A DNA stretch of 64,000 nt from Dictyoglomus thermophilum H-6-12 (GCF_000020965.1 NC_011297.1:882387-946386), one strand, 5' to 3'; shown: positions 27,202 through 35,758, numbered from the stretch's first letter. Notes: generated from the letters alone by a model not told the origin. Made by a program: numbers and translations.

Positions 27202-28177
27202 TATATAGCCAACATTTGGTCCAATGATCTTTTGATACTTCAATCTCCTCTGGTTCTTTCTCTTTGCATATATTCATAACATGTGGACATCTGGGGTGAA
27301 ATCTACAACCTGTTGGTGGATTTATAAGGTTTGGAGGTTCTCCTGGGGGTACTTCTCTTAATTTAAAGCGATTTTGAGGATCTGGATCTGGTATTGCAGA
27401 AAGTAATGCCTTTGTATATGGATGTAGAGGATTGTTCAATAATTCATCAGTTTTAGCTCTTTCTACAAGATTTCCTGCGTACATTATAAAAATCCAGTTT
27501 GAAAAAGCCCTTACTGTAGCAAGATCATGGGTTATGTATATCATGCTCATGTGATGTTTTTCTTGAAGATCTCTTAGTAGTTCAAGAATCTCTATTCTTA
27601 CTGAGGCGTCAAGCATAGATACTGGTTCATCCGCTATTACCAACTTTGGTCTCATGATTAGTGCTCTTGCTATTACTACTCTTTGCATTTGTCCTCCCGA
27701 TATCATGTGGGGGTATTTTCCAATAAAGTCAGTTACTGGTGTGAGTTTAACTTCTTCTAAGGCTTTAAAAATCATGTCTTTTCTTTCTTGAGGAGTACCA
27801 ATTTTATTTATTAGGAGTGGCTCTTCTAAAATTCTATATATTGTGAAATGAGGTGCTAAGGCTCCGAAGGGATCTTGTTGAACAAATCCTGTTTCTTTTC
27901 TATACCAACTTAGTTCTTTATAGTCTATATTGGTTATATCTTTTTCTTCAAAAAAGATCTTTCCGTCTGTAGGTTCATATAATCTTAGTATAGTTCTTCC
28001 TAAAGTTGTTTTTCCAGAACCACTTTCACCGACTAAGGAGATAGACTCTCCCTTCTTTAGTTCGAAGCTTACTCCGTCTACGGCTTTTACATAGAGTGGT
28101 TTTGCTAAGATATTCTTTCTTATTTCAAACCAAACTTTTAGATTCTCTACTTTTAGTAAGACATTATTGTTATTCAT
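27191..28177 (-). CDS. oligopeptide-type ABC transporter ATPase (OppF/DppF)
   Basis: The ATPase has Walker A 'GESGSGKTTLGRTILRLYEPT', signature 'ISGGQMQRVVIARALIMRP' and Walker B 'LVIADEPVSMLDASV'. The C-terminal Opp/Dpp extension has 'GEPPNLINPPTGCRFHPRCPHVMNICKEKEPE', whose cysteines in this family can bind an iron-sulfur cluster. I start it at the ATG 28177, behind AGGTGAG; an in-frame GTG at 28186 would add three residues. Product about 328 residues. It is the last gene of the importer and overlaps the partner ATPase gene. Confidence 0.94.
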   Translation of the reverse strand: MNNNNVLLKVENLKVWFEIRKNILAKPLYVKAVDGVSFELKKGESISLVGESGSGKTTLGRTILRLYEPTDGKIFFEEKDITNIDYKELSWYRKETGFVQQDPFGALAPHFTIYRILEEPLLINKIGTPQERKDMIFKALEEVKLTPVTDFIGKYPHMISGGQMQRVVIARALIMRPKLVIADEPVSMLDASVRIEILELLRDLQEKHHMSMIYITHDLATVRAFSNWIFIMYAGNLVERAKTDELLNNPLHPYTKALLSAIPDPDPQNRFKLREVPPGEPPNLINPPTGCRFHPRCPHVMNICKEKEPEEIEVSKDHWTKCWLYNKG

Positions 28178-29138
28178 GGCTCTCACCTATATAACATTTT
28201 GCATAATGGTCTTCATCTTTTTTAAACATGGGAGGTTCTTTTTCTTTGCATATATCCATAACATACTGACATCTGGGATGGAATCTACAACCTGATGGAG
28301 GATTAATTAAGCTTGGTGGTGATCCTGGAATTGCCTTCAACTTTTTAGTGGTCTTTAAGGTGGGTACGCTATTTAAAAGCATCATGGTATAACCATGAGC
28401 TGGCGAGTTATAGAACTTCTCTGCAGGACTTATTTCTACGATTTCTCCAGCGTACATAACGGCAACTCTATCTGCAAGTTCACTTGCAGTGGCGATATCA
28501 TGAGTGATGAAGATATAACTTAAGTTTAAATCCTTCTTCAAAACCTTTAAAAGATTCATTATATTTGCCTGTGTTATTACATCAAGAGCTGATGTGGGTT
28601 CATCCAGTATTACGATGCTTGGATGAGTCACAAGAGCCATAGCTATAACTACTCTTTGTTTCATTCCACCTGAAAGTTCAAAAGGATATCTTTCTGCAAA
28701 AGATTCAGGAATACCTACTAAGCTTAATATTTCTTTAGCTCTTTGATAAGCAGAAAATTTTTCCATTCCAAAGTGAACAATTAATGGCTCTGCTACTTGA
28801 TGTACTATTTTTAGGATGGGATTTAGGGAGTTCATTGCTCCTTGGAAAACCATAGAGATCTTACTCCATCTTATGTTTTTTCTAAATTCCTCTTCCTTTA
28901 GAGATAGAACTTCTGTGCCATTTATATATATCTCTCCAGTTGCCTTTTCTAAATTCCTTGGAAATAATCTTAGTATTCCTCTTGCGAGGGAGCTTTTGCC
29001 ACAGCCTGATTCACCTACTATAGCAAGAGTTTCTCCTTCTTTTAATTCGAAGCTCACATTTCTTACTGCCTCTAAAGGACCTTTTTGAGTTTTATATACC
29101 ACTGTAAAATTATTTAGTTTAAGAACTGTGTTTGCCAT
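28170..29138 (-). CDS. oligopeptide-type ABC transporter ATPase (OppD/DppD)
   Basis: The 322-residue ATPase has Walker A 'GESGCGKSSLARGILRLFP', signature 'LSGGMKQRVVIAMALVTHP', Walker B 'IVILDEPTSALDV', and the C-terminal 'GSPPSLINPPSGCRFHPRCQYVMDICKEKEP' zone like its partner. OppD and OppF form a heterodimer that drives import. It lies 10 bases downstream of the permease gene. Confidence 0.94.
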   Translation of the reverse strand: MANTVLKLNNFTVVYKTQKGPLEAVRNVSFELKEGETLAIVGESGCGKSSLARGILRLFPRNLEKATGEIYINGTEVLSLKEEEFRKNIRWSKISMVFQGAMNSLNPILKIVHQVAEPLIVHFGMEKFSAYQRAKEILSLVGIPESFAERYPFELSGGMKQRVVIAMALVTHPSIVILDEPTSALDVITQANIMNLLKVLKKDLNLSYIFITHDIATASELADRVAVMYAGEIVEISPAEKFYNSPAHGYTMMLLNSVPTLKTTKKLKAIPGSPPSLINPPSGCRFHPRCQYVMDICKEKEPPMFKKDEDHYAKCYIGESHE

Positions 29139-29148
29139 GTTACCACTC

Positions 29149-30540
29149 CTATACTTCTTTAAGTCTTGGATTAACTATTCTATCTATAACAAAACCTAAG
29201 AGTGCAAAGGAGACAGCTAAGAGTACAATTATTAAAGACGGCTCAATTACCCAGTAATAGAATCCTTTATATAAAGCTCCATTTTGGAAGGCTTCCTCGA
29301 TTATTCTTCCAAGGGTTGGTTCCGTGGGATCTAGTACTCCAAAAAGGGAGAGAATTGCTTCTAAAAATATATAAGCGGGTATGCTGATGATTAATCCAGG
29401 TATTACAGGAGGTAAAATCTTAGGAATAATGTAAAGAAATACTATTCTCATATTGCTTGCACCATAAGTTTTTGCAGCTTCTATATAGGGTAATGTTTTT
29501 ACTTGTAAAACCATGGCTCTTTGAGTCTTTATTCCAGAGCCAAAAATACTAAGGATTATCAATACAATCAAAAGTTGCCAAATGGTCAATTTATAGAATA
29601 AGGAGATCATGATCATGAGGGGAAGAAAAGGCAGTAACATGTATATTTCTGTGAGTCTTTGAATAATATTATCTACCCATCCACCATACCAACCACTAAT
29701 GGTAGCTAATATCAATTGTATTATGGTTATACTCAAAGATGCTCCAAGTCCAAAGGCAAGATCAATGGGTGTTCCATACAAAATACCAAGTTCTAAGGGC
29801 CTTCTCAGATGGTCCGTTCCTGCTACCCCATAAACTTTTCCGTATATTATAGGTTCTATTTGGATGGTGTCGCTTTTGTCTCCAAATTGAACTTCTATTT
29901 CAAGTCTGTAAGTTCCTTTTTTAACTTGTTGAGTTTCTATATCTCCAAAGAGTCCTTTCATAATTGTAATAGGAAAAGTGGGATAAAATCCTAATTTCTC
30001 TTTGTAGTAATCAGTAAACTTTTGTTCTATAGAGAATTCATTTCCAATGTAAAATATATCTTTATCTGCTCTTTGAGTTTTTTCAGCAAGTAAGATTCTA
30101 TCTCCATAGGGGTTTATCCAGTAGATTTTTAAATTAGGTGGATTCTCCTTAAAACTGCTGTTTAGAAATATATTAAACTCACTAGGGAAATCGTCATAGG
30201 TATAGTCTATGTTATATGTATATCTTATAACTTTGGGGTTGTCTGAGATAATCTCTTCTTTTGGTTCCTTCAGGTATATATTCTTAGGTAGGTTTTTACC
30301 CGAAAAGAATGCTAGCCATGTGGGTATGGCATTTCTTGGGTATTTTAACCAAGCTTGGCTGTCGTTCCAGAGTTCTTTGGCTTTTTCATAGGGCATTCTG
30401 AGATATGCGTAGATAGACATTAGAATAAGTATGGCAAATATTAGGAGAGAAAATACTCCTGTCTTGTATCGTAATATTTCTCTAAATATTCCTTTTATGC
30501 TATAAGATGAAGTAAATTCCATGTTGTCCATTTTTATCAC
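29149..30540 (-). CDS. oligopeptide-type ABC transporter permease (DppC-like) with large external insert
   Basis: The C-terminal half is a normal DppC-type permease with the EAA loop 'LPYIEAAKTYGASNMRIVFLYIIPKILPPVIPGLI'. Between the first helix (about residues 32-50) and the second (about 268-290) lie roughly 200 soluble residues with beta-rich sequence ('RYTYNIDYTYDDFPSEFNIFLNSS', 'GTYRLEIEVQFGDKSDTIQIEPIIYG'), which would sit outside the membrane. At 463 residues it is about 150-170 longer than ordinary DppC. The start is ATG-rich; ATG 30540 or 30531 are both possible. Confidence 0.9.
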   Translation of the reverse strand: MIKMDNMEFTSSYSIKGIFREILRYKTGVFSLLIFAILILMSIYAYLRMPYEKAKELWNDSQAWLKYPRNAIPTWLAFFSGKNLPKNIYLKEPKEEIISDNPKVIRYTYNIDYTYDDFPSEFNIFLNSSFKENPPNLKIYWINPYGDRILLAEKTQRADKDIFYIGNEFSIEQKFTDYYKEKLGFYPTFPITIMKGLFGDIETQQVKKGTYRLEIEVQFGDKSDTIQIEPIIYGKVYGVAGTDHLRRPLELGILYGTPIDLAFGLGASLSITIIQLILATISGWYGGWVDNIIQRLTEIYMLLPFLPLMIMISLFYKLTIWQLLIVLIILSIFGSGIKTQRAMVLQVKTLPYIEAAKTYGASNMRIVFLYIIPKILPPVIPGLIISIPAYIFLEAILSLFGVLDPTEPTLGRIIEEAFQNGALYKGFYYWVIEPSLIIVLLAVSFALLGFVIDRIVNPRLKEV

Positions 30541-30541
30541 C

Positions 30542-31606
30542 TCATATTCTCACTCGAGGATCAATGAGAGCATATATAAAATCTAAAATAAGTACTGTAG
30601 CTCCAAGGAGGTAAGCGTATATTACTGTGACTCCAACTATCACAGGAGCATCAAAAGTCCCTATTGCTCTACTTAAAACCATACCAAGTCCAGGCCAATT
30701 AAATACTGCTTCTGTTACAATTGCGCCCATCCAAGAAGAGATGAGAGCAAGGGCAAAAGAAGTAATAATAGGAGGTAGGGCTGGCCTTAAAATATATCTT
30801 CTTTCTATCACCTTATCTGGCAAACCTTTTGCTTTTGCCACTTCCACATAATCTTCGGTGGAATAAATCAAGAAGAAGTTTCTCTCGCTATAGGCACTTA
30901 AAAATATGGAGCTTATAAACCAAGAGAGAACTGGTAATATCATATGCTTTGCCACATTTAATATTTTACCTAATAAGGTTGGTGGGGGAGGAAAATCAAT
31001 AAAGCCTCCTGGGGGCAGTATATGAAGCCAAGAATAAAATATCATTATAAGAAATATACCATAAAACCATCCAGGAATCGTGGAAAGGGGGGAAAGATAA
31101 ACTATTAACTTATCTAAGAAGGATCCATATCTTCTTGAAAGTTTCAGGCCTAAATATAAAGCAGAAAAGAAGTTAATTATGGTTATAGTTGTAAAAAGAA
31201 GAATAGATAAAGGAATTCTTTCTAAGATAATGTTTTTCACAAGCATAGAACCGCTATCACTGGTCATAGAAGAGGCAGTACCTAAGTCAAGCAGCAATGC
31301 CCTTTTTAGGTGATAAATACTTCTTATTATGAAAGGTTGGTCTAAACCTCTTCTCCTCATCTCATTCCTTACTCTATTTTCTATTATTTTTTGTTTTTGT
31401 TCGTCAGTAAATCCTCTTACAGAAGGGTCATTTCTTATTGCCATTGCTACATCCATTCTTATTTCATCTTCTATAATCTTATCTACATATCCTCCGGCAT
31501 TGGCTATAACAATAGTGAGATAAATTGCTATTGCAACAGTAATAAATATAGCAATAGCTCTTTTTAAAAAGTAAATAAGAATTTTTTTAATCCCTTCTAT
31601 TTTCAT
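30542..31606 (-). CDS. oligopeptide-type ABC transporter permease (DppB-like)
   Basis: The 354-residue protein has about six membrane helices and a DppB/OppB-type EAA loop ('YVEVAKAKGLPDKVIERRYILRPALPPIITSF'). A charged stretch (about residues 38-105, 'DEQKQKIIENRVRNEMRRRGLDQPF') lies between the first two helices. AAAGGAGG in front of ATG 31606 sets the start. It is 1 base upstream of the next permease gene. Confidence 0.93.
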   Translation of the reverse strand: MKIEGIKKILIYFLKRAIAIFITVAIAIYLTIVIANAGGYVDKIIEDEIRMDVAMAIRNDPSVRGFTDEQKQKIIENRVRNEMRRRGLDQPFIIRSIYHLKRALLLDLGTASSMTSDSGSMLVKNIILERIPLSILLFTTITIINFFSALYLGLKLSRRYGSFLDKLIVYLSPLSTIPGWFYGIFLIMIFYSWLHILPPGGFIDFPPPPTLLGKILNVAKHMILPVLSWFISSIFLSAYSERNFFLIYSTEDYVEVAKAKGLPDKVIERRYILRPALPPIITSFALALISSWMGAIVTEAVFNWPGLGMVLSRAIGTFDAPVIVGVTVIYAYLLGATVLILDFIYALIDPRVRI

Positions 31607-31634
31607 CAACCTCCTTTATTGTTATTTCAAAAAA

Positions 31635-31664
31635 AAACCCAGGGGGAAATTTCCCCCTGGGTTT
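31635..31664 (-). terminator. hairpin between the binding-protein gene and its permease genes
   Basis: Perfect 30-base palindrome with a CCC-A-GGGGG core, followed on the minus strand by a run of T residues. It lies between the binding protein and the rest of its operon, so it likely ends most transcripts early and keeps the binding protein in excess. Confidence 0.85.
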
Positions 31665-31679
31665 ATATTATACAATAAT

Positions 31680-33785
31680 TTACTTCAAAAATTTAGCATT
31701 CTTTAAGAGAACTGTGTGAGCTACGGTGTCCGCCTTTTCTAAGTAGTAGGGACCATTACTTACCCAGAAGTGTTTGAATCTATTGTACCAGTTGGAGAGT
31801 GCATTATATCTTTCTTTAATTTCTCCTTCTTTTACATACTTGCTTAAGAAATTCTTGAATGGTAAGTAGTTATCTTTTTGGGATTTATCAAGCATTTCTT
31901 TCAATATTCCAAGGCTTGGTCCACCAATGTAATTCATCCACTCTACCTTTGTTGCTTCTGCTTTGTCAGCAGAGAAAGCAAGCTTTCCTTCTTCCTCTGC
32001 TCTAATTCCTATAGCAAGCGCATGCCATGGGAAGAGTACCGATGTGGTAGGCCATAATGCAGTAAGCTCTGCGTCAAGCTCAGCATAATTAGTATAGTAT
32101 TCTATTACTAATGGGTGCTCTTTTACAATTTTCCATGCTACAAAGGACTCTCTCCAGGAGTTGAAGTAGTCAACATAGCTTTCATCATAGAGCTTACTAT
32201 CTTTACTTGCTCTTTCAAAGCCTACAATAAAGTCTACAAGATAGTCTCCAAGACTTTGAACTGTTCCATCGTGATACTTCTTCTTTCCAAGCACATCCCC
32301 ATAGTTTATCACTACTTTTACTTTTGCTTCTTTAACTCCTGCCTCTTTTGCTGTAATCATGGTTTGTTTCTTTGCATCCCAACCGTACCATGCATCATCA
32401 GGTACAGTTATACTCTTTACTCTTTTTACCTTGAGCCAGCTTTCGGATCCTTTGTTGGGGAAAGTAGGTACATCAGCAGTTACAGTTAGATCAGCACTTT
32501 CTATTCCAAAAAGAATTGGAAGCCCTGTGTAAGGATGATAGATCCAAGTTCTTCCAAAAGTTGCTTCCCAGAATATAGTGTCATATACCCAGTTAGATCC
32601 TGCTATCGGGTTCCATGGGTCTATAATGACTTCAGACATTCCAGCCTTTACACTTCCACCCTCTTTTCCAGCAATCCTTAAAGTATATGGCCAGGCTCTT
32701 GAGGAATTTCCACCAGCATAATCTACCGCTATATCAATATTCTTTCTTCTTGCCCATGCGGCTTTCTGGTCAATCAAGAACACTCTAACAGAATCTTTTA
32801 AGCAGAGCTCTAAAGCTTTTCTCATCAAGTAGTTTCTCTCCGCCATGGACTTGAATGTTCTTTGAGCAAGTTTGTTGGCTATATCTCTGAATGCTTTATC
32901 TGGTTTATATGCTCTCCAAAGAGGTGAGTAAGACATTTCTGAATCTGGAGTATAGAAGAATCTAAAGTTATCAGCCATATCTCTTGCTAAGACGGTAGTT
33001 ATCCATCCGCCTGTATAGATATCCCACTGTCCATCTTCTGGGTTTCCTCTTACCCAGAGAGGAGAGGCTTCTCTTGAGGTCTTATACATTCTTTCTACGG
33101 TGAAACCTAATTTTTCAAGCTGATTAGCCACGTAATCTCCAATTTGCTTTCTTCTATCCTCAGTTCTTATGATAAATTTAACTACTACTGGATTTCCTTT
33201 GTAATACCATTTATTTCCTTTTAATTCTGCTCCCATTTTTTTCATTTCAGTTGTAATTATCTGTTTTCCTTTGTTAAAGTCATATTTATAAAGTTTCTCT
33301 AAATTTGCTATGGTGTCCTTGTATCTTTCATATTCTGGGAATCCTTTGTTAAGAGGTAATAGTTTTACTTCTGCAAGTCCTCCCATTATCTCGTCTACTA
33401 TATATTGTCTATCAATTACAATATTCATTGCTTCTCTTATTTTTTTGTTGCTGAAAGGATTTAGCCTACCATCTTTGTAAGTAGGTCCTACTGGGTTGAA
33501 GGTTAGTTCATAGTAAAGTCCAAAAGATGTTCCGTAAGTTAGATTTGGATCTTCTTTTATTCTTCTGAAGAGTTGTGGGTCACTTATTTCATTGAAATAA
33601 ATATCAATGTCTCCTTTGGACATCATTTCTACAGCCTTTGCCATATCTTTTTCAGGAATAAATGCTACTTGGTCGAGCCAGCCATTGGGGTTAACATTTA
33701 ATGTTTGTGCGGGTGCAGAAAGGAGAGAGAATAAAAGTAGGGATAAAAGTAGTAATAATATCCTTGGGATACCCTTTTTCAGCAT
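31680..33785 (-). CDS. family 5 ABC substrate-binding protein (oligopeptide/oligosaccharide type)
   Basis: The 701-residue protein has a signal peptide (about residues 1-26, with 'LLLLLSLLLFSLLSAPAQT') and the SBP_bac_5 fold. Examples are 'NPFSNKKIREAMNIVIDRQYIVDEIMGG' and 'VVKFIIRTEDRRKQIGDYVANQLEKLGFTVERMYKTS'. It is longer than the usual 500-600, with a C-terminal section rich in aromatic residues (about 390-560). In thermophiles such proteins often bind oligosaccharides, so peptide specificity is not assured. It is first in its operon. Confidence 0.9.
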   Translation of the reverse strand: MLKKGIPRILLLLLSLLLFSLLSAPAQTLNVNPNGWLDQVAFIPEKDMAKAVEMMSKGDIDIYFNEISDPQLFRRIKEDPNLTYGTSFGLYYELTFNPVGPTYKDGRLNPFSNKKIREAMNIVIDRQYIVDEIMGGLAEVKLLPLNKGFPEYERYKDTIANLEKLYKYDFNKGKQIITTEMKKMGAELKGNKWYYKGNPVVVKFIIRTEDRRKQIGDYVANQLEKLGFTVERMYKTSREASPLWVRGNPEDGQWDIYTGGWITTVLARDMADNFRFFYTPDSEMSYSPLWRAYKPDKAFRDIANKLAQRTFKSMAERNYLMRKALELCLKDSVRVFLIDQKAAWARRKNIDIAVDYAGGNSSRAWPYTLRIAGKEGGSVKAGMSEVIIDPWNPIAGSNWVYDTIFWEATFGRTWIYHPYTGLPILFGIESADLTVTADVPTFPNKGSESWLKVKRVKSITVPDDAWYGWDAKKQTMITAKEAGVKEAKVKVVINYGDVLGKKKYHDGTVQSLGDYLVDFIVGFERASKDSKLYDESYVDYFNSWRESFVAWKIVKEHPLVIEYYTNYAELDAELTALWPTTSVLFPWHALAIGIRAEEEGKLAFSADKAEATKVEWMNYIGGPSLGILKEMLDKSQKDNYLPFKNFLSKYVKEGEIKERYNALSNWYNRFKHFWVSNGPYYLEKADTVAHTVLLKNAKFLK

Positions 33786-33820
33786 GATGCACCTCCCACC
33801 TAAATCAGATTTTAGTATTA

Positions 33821-33849
33821 ATGATAAAAATAATTTTTGTTATTGTCAA
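33821..33849 (-). promoter_or_regulatory. promoter of the family 5 ABC importer operon
   Basis: On the minus strand, TTGACA (33849-33844), a 17-base spacer, then TATCAT (33826-33821). It is 36 bases upstream of the binding-protein start, with a GGGAGGTG ribosome site in the leader. Confidence 0.7.
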
Positions 33850-33861
33850 CTTAAATAATTT

Positions 33862-33877
33862 TTAGGCTACTTATTAG
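33862..33877 (+). repeat. 16-base direct repeat flanking the IS remnant, left
   Basis: TTAGGCTACTTATTAG occurs here and again at 34693-34708, in direct orientation on either side of the transposase remnant. It looks like a long target-site duplication. Confidence 0.7.
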
Positions 33878-34692
33878 GGCACTTGGTCAGGACATAGGTG
33901 CCACTTTTAAGGAATAAAGATAAATTCTTTGTAAATAGGCCATATTGTGAGAGAAGATCTTCCATAAGAATAACAGGGAAAGAAAATATATGAGGATGAA
34001 CAAGAAAATTAGAAGAGATTAACTTCTCATAAGGAGTTTTACCATCCATACCAATTCCAAAACTTGGTCTTGCTATGTTCCATGTATCCTGCCATCTTTG
34101 AGCTTTAACAAGAAACTCCTTTACATTTTTACATCTTTCTGCATGAATACCAAGGAAATACTCATCATCCTGCCTATGAGAATTTTCAACTATACCCATA
34201 AGATATTTAGCTCCCTTCGGTATTGGTTTTAGCTCTACAATCTTTCACTTCCTAAACAAAACTCCTCACCATTATCTACTCTTATACTTATTTTATGTCT
34301 CACATTATGAGCTCTCCACCACAAAACCACAAAGATAATAAAAGAGTAAGCAGTGAATATTGTTCTTGTTTTAACATCAATAATATTCCATTCATACTGA
34401 GGTAAATTAAACTTAACCAAATGATTATACACATCATTAGTAAGAGAATTTTTATCAAGGAGATGTTTAGTATCCAGTTGAAATTCTTGGAAAGGGAGAA
34501 GAGCTTCATAGAAAGTTAAGATCATAGGCTGTATCCTCCTCCTTGGAAAGGATTGAGAGATCTAAAGAAAGTGAGATTTAATTTCTTAATTATACCAAGG
34601 AGAAGAGATACAGCCTCAATTCTTTTTATCTTCTTAGCTTCATTATTATTTCTATATTCCTCATACTGGTACCTATCTCCATACCTATGTGG
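33878..34692. mobile_element. insertion sequence remnant between direct repeats
   Basis: Immediately inside the 16-base direct repeats the two ends can be compared as inverted repeats. Counted from the same offset, 16 of 21 positions match, with a core ATAGGT-N-CCA in both (left near 33893-33903, right complement near 34667-34677). This supports terminal inverted repeats that have drifted. The element is about 815 bases, shorter than a complete IS of this type, in line with an internal deletion in the transposase N-terminus. Confidence 0.6.
34526..34616. repeat. inverted repeat inside the IS remnant
   Basis: AGGCTGTATC (34526-34535) is the reverse complement of GATACAGCCT (34607-34616). The match continues inward as a CTCC-TTGG segment with a few mismatches, giving arms of about 21-22 bases around a 48-base loop. 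It lies at the point where the transposase N-terminus is broken. Confidence 0.6.
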
Positions 34693-34708
34693 TTAGGCTA
34701 CTTATTAG
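34693..34708 (+). repeat. 16-base direct repeat flanking the IS remnant, right
   Basis: Identical to 33862-33877. It ends 4 bases before the -35 element of the tRNA promoter. Confidence 0.7.
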
Positions 34709-34712
34709 AATC

Positions 34713-34741
34713 TTGACAAGCTTTAAAAAAAATCATATTCT
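34713..34741 (+). promoter_or_regulatory. promoter of the Gly-Cys-Ala tRNA cluster
   Basis: TTGACA (34713-34718), a 17-base spacer, then TATTCT (34736-34741), 22 bases before the first tRNA. Confidence 0.7.
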
Positions 34742-34763
34742 AAAATCAGTGGTTCTTGGGAAG

Positions 34764-34838
34764 GCGGGTGTAGCTCAGAGGTAGAGCATCGGCTTCCCAA
34801 GCCGAGGGTCGCGGGTTCAAATCCCGTCGCCCGCTCCA
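34764..34838 (+). tRNA. tRNA-Gly (CCC)
   Basis: Complete 75-base cloverleaf with a 7-base acceptor stem, anticodon loop TTCCCAA (anticodon CCC), GTTCAAAT T loop and encoded CCA. It reads GGG codons. The body is closely similar to the other two glycine tRNAs at 57801 and 58355. Confidence 0.95.
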
Positions 34839-34857
34839 TGTAAAAATTAAGTAATGA

Positions 34858-34933
34858 GGCGGCATCGCCAAGCGGCTAAGGCAGGAGATTGCAAATCTCC
34901 CATTCCCCGGTTCGAGTCCGGGTGCCGCCTCCA
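34858..34933 (+). tRNA. tRNA-Cys (GCA)
   Basis: Complete 76-base cloverleaf, anticodon loop TTGCAAA (anticodon GCA), discriminator U and encoded CCA, as expected for cysteine. Confidence 0.95.
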
Positions 34934-34952
34934 AATTAATGATTAAAATGGT

Positions 34953-35027
34953 GGGGCTGTGGCGCAGAGGGAGCGCGCTTCCATGGCACGGAAGAGGTCG
35001 GGGGTTCAAGTCCCCCCAGCTCCACCA
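34953..35027 (+). tRNA. tRNA-Ala (GGC)
   Basis: Complete 75-base cloverleaf with anticodon loop ATGGCAC (anticodon GGC) and encoded CCA. The acceptor stem has G-U at the third pair (G3-U70), the identity element for alanyl-tRNA synthetase. Confidence 0.95.
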
Positions 35028-35052
35028 AATTTTTTGTTAGTTTTTGAGGATT

Positions 35053-35751
35053 ATGAATAAGTTTTTAAAATACTTATTTTTTATTTTATTGATAACTCTA
35101 TTTATGCTTACTTTTGTATTAGGTAAGGACGAAGATTTATTGCTGAAACTAGCAAAGGAAAATGAGGAAAAATATTTAAAAAACCCCGACAAAAGTTATG
35201 TTTCATGGAATATAGCTGTAGATTGTTATACTAATCTTTATCAGGTCTATGGTTATACTGAGTTGAAAGAAAAACTAATTAAATTGCATATTGATGGGGC
35301 ATTAATAAATAGTAAAAATCTTAATTTTTTTAATTTTCATTATGGATACTCGCCAAAGTATCCGTTAAAAGTTGCAGTATTAGACCTAACTAATTATCCT
35401 AAATTTGATTACTATCTCTTCAATAGAGTTCTTCCTTTATTTATTACTATTTATAATAATGGAGAGAAAGATATTGACCTATCAAAAGTAATTATCAGTT
35501 TAGAGAACGTTTCAAATAATCTTGAAAAAATTCTTAATAATGAAGACTCATTTAGAAAAGTGCTCGGTTATGATTTAGTATATTATCCTATAGTTAAGCT
35601 ATTAAAACCTAAAGAAAGTTTCTCTTTTATTCTTCTTTTTACAAAAAACAACTTTCCTAAGCTTCTTAGATTCACCTATCAAGATATAGAGGTAAATGTA
35701 ATATTTTTTGAAAACATTCCTCTTATAGAGTCTTCTTCCCCTAAGGTTTGA
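35053..35751 (+). CDS. exported protein of unknown function
   Basis: I do not recognise a family. The product of about 232 residues has a strong hydrophobic N-terminus (about residues 5-25) ending near 'FVLGKDED', so it is probably a signal peptide or membrane anchor. The rest is soluble with a helical first part ('LLLKLAKENEEKYLKNPDKSYVSWNIAVDCYTNLYQVYGY', reminiscent of a single TPR-like hairpin) and a beta-rich second part ('LPLFITIYNNGEKDIDLSKVIISLENVSNN', 'LKPKESFSFILLF') that reads like an Ig-like or adhesin-type fold. The ATG at 35053 has GAGG only 3 bases away; TTG 35044 is the alternative. It is isolated between tRNAs and the nfn promoter. Confidence 0.75.
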   Translation: MNKFLKYLFFILLITLFMLTFVLGKDEDLLLKLAKENEEKYLKNPDKSYVSWNIAVDCYTNLYQVYGYTELKEKLIKLHIDGALINSKNLNFFNFHYGYSPKYPLKVAVLDLTNYPKFDYYLFNRVLPLFITIYNNGEKDIDLSKVIISLENVSNNLEKILNNEDSFRKVLGYDLVYYPIVKLLKPKESFSFILLFTKNNFPKLLRFTYQDIEVNVIFFENIPLIESSSPKV

Positions 35752-35758
35752 TGCTTGA

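Larger units (their letters stand above)
33867..34692 (-). pseudogene. decayed IS transposase (rve/DDE integrase core, IS481/IS3-like)
   Basis: Two reading frames form one integrase core. The upstream frame (34525-34235) has 'EWNIIDVKTRTIFTAYSF' and 'RVDNGEEF'. After a frame change near 34245 the second frame continues 'VELKPIPKGAKYLMGIVENSHRQDDEYFL' to its end at 33867. The D, D and E catalytic positions all survive. The N-terminal helix-turn-helix part is mostly missing: 34562-34692 holds only fragments in other frames ('NEAKKIKRIEAVSLLLGI'). The gene is inactive as written. The whole stretch 33862-34708 contains nothing else I recognise. Confidence 0.8.

Noticed and set aside
32115-32489. 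124-residue plus-strand frame inside the binding-protein gene
   Set aside because: It is a shadow of a well-supported gene on the other strand; Cys/Tyr/Phe-rich composition is typical of antisense translation.
34235-34250. Programmed ribosomal frameshift in the transposase
   Set aside because: No A-rich slippery heptamer at the frame change, and the N-terminal domain is also missing, so decay is simpler.
34746-35009. Minus-strand open frame across three tRNA genes, with phrases like '[11 protein letters not shown]'
   Set aside because: This is the well-known spurious translation of antisense tRNA sequence; the bases are fully explained by the tRNAs.
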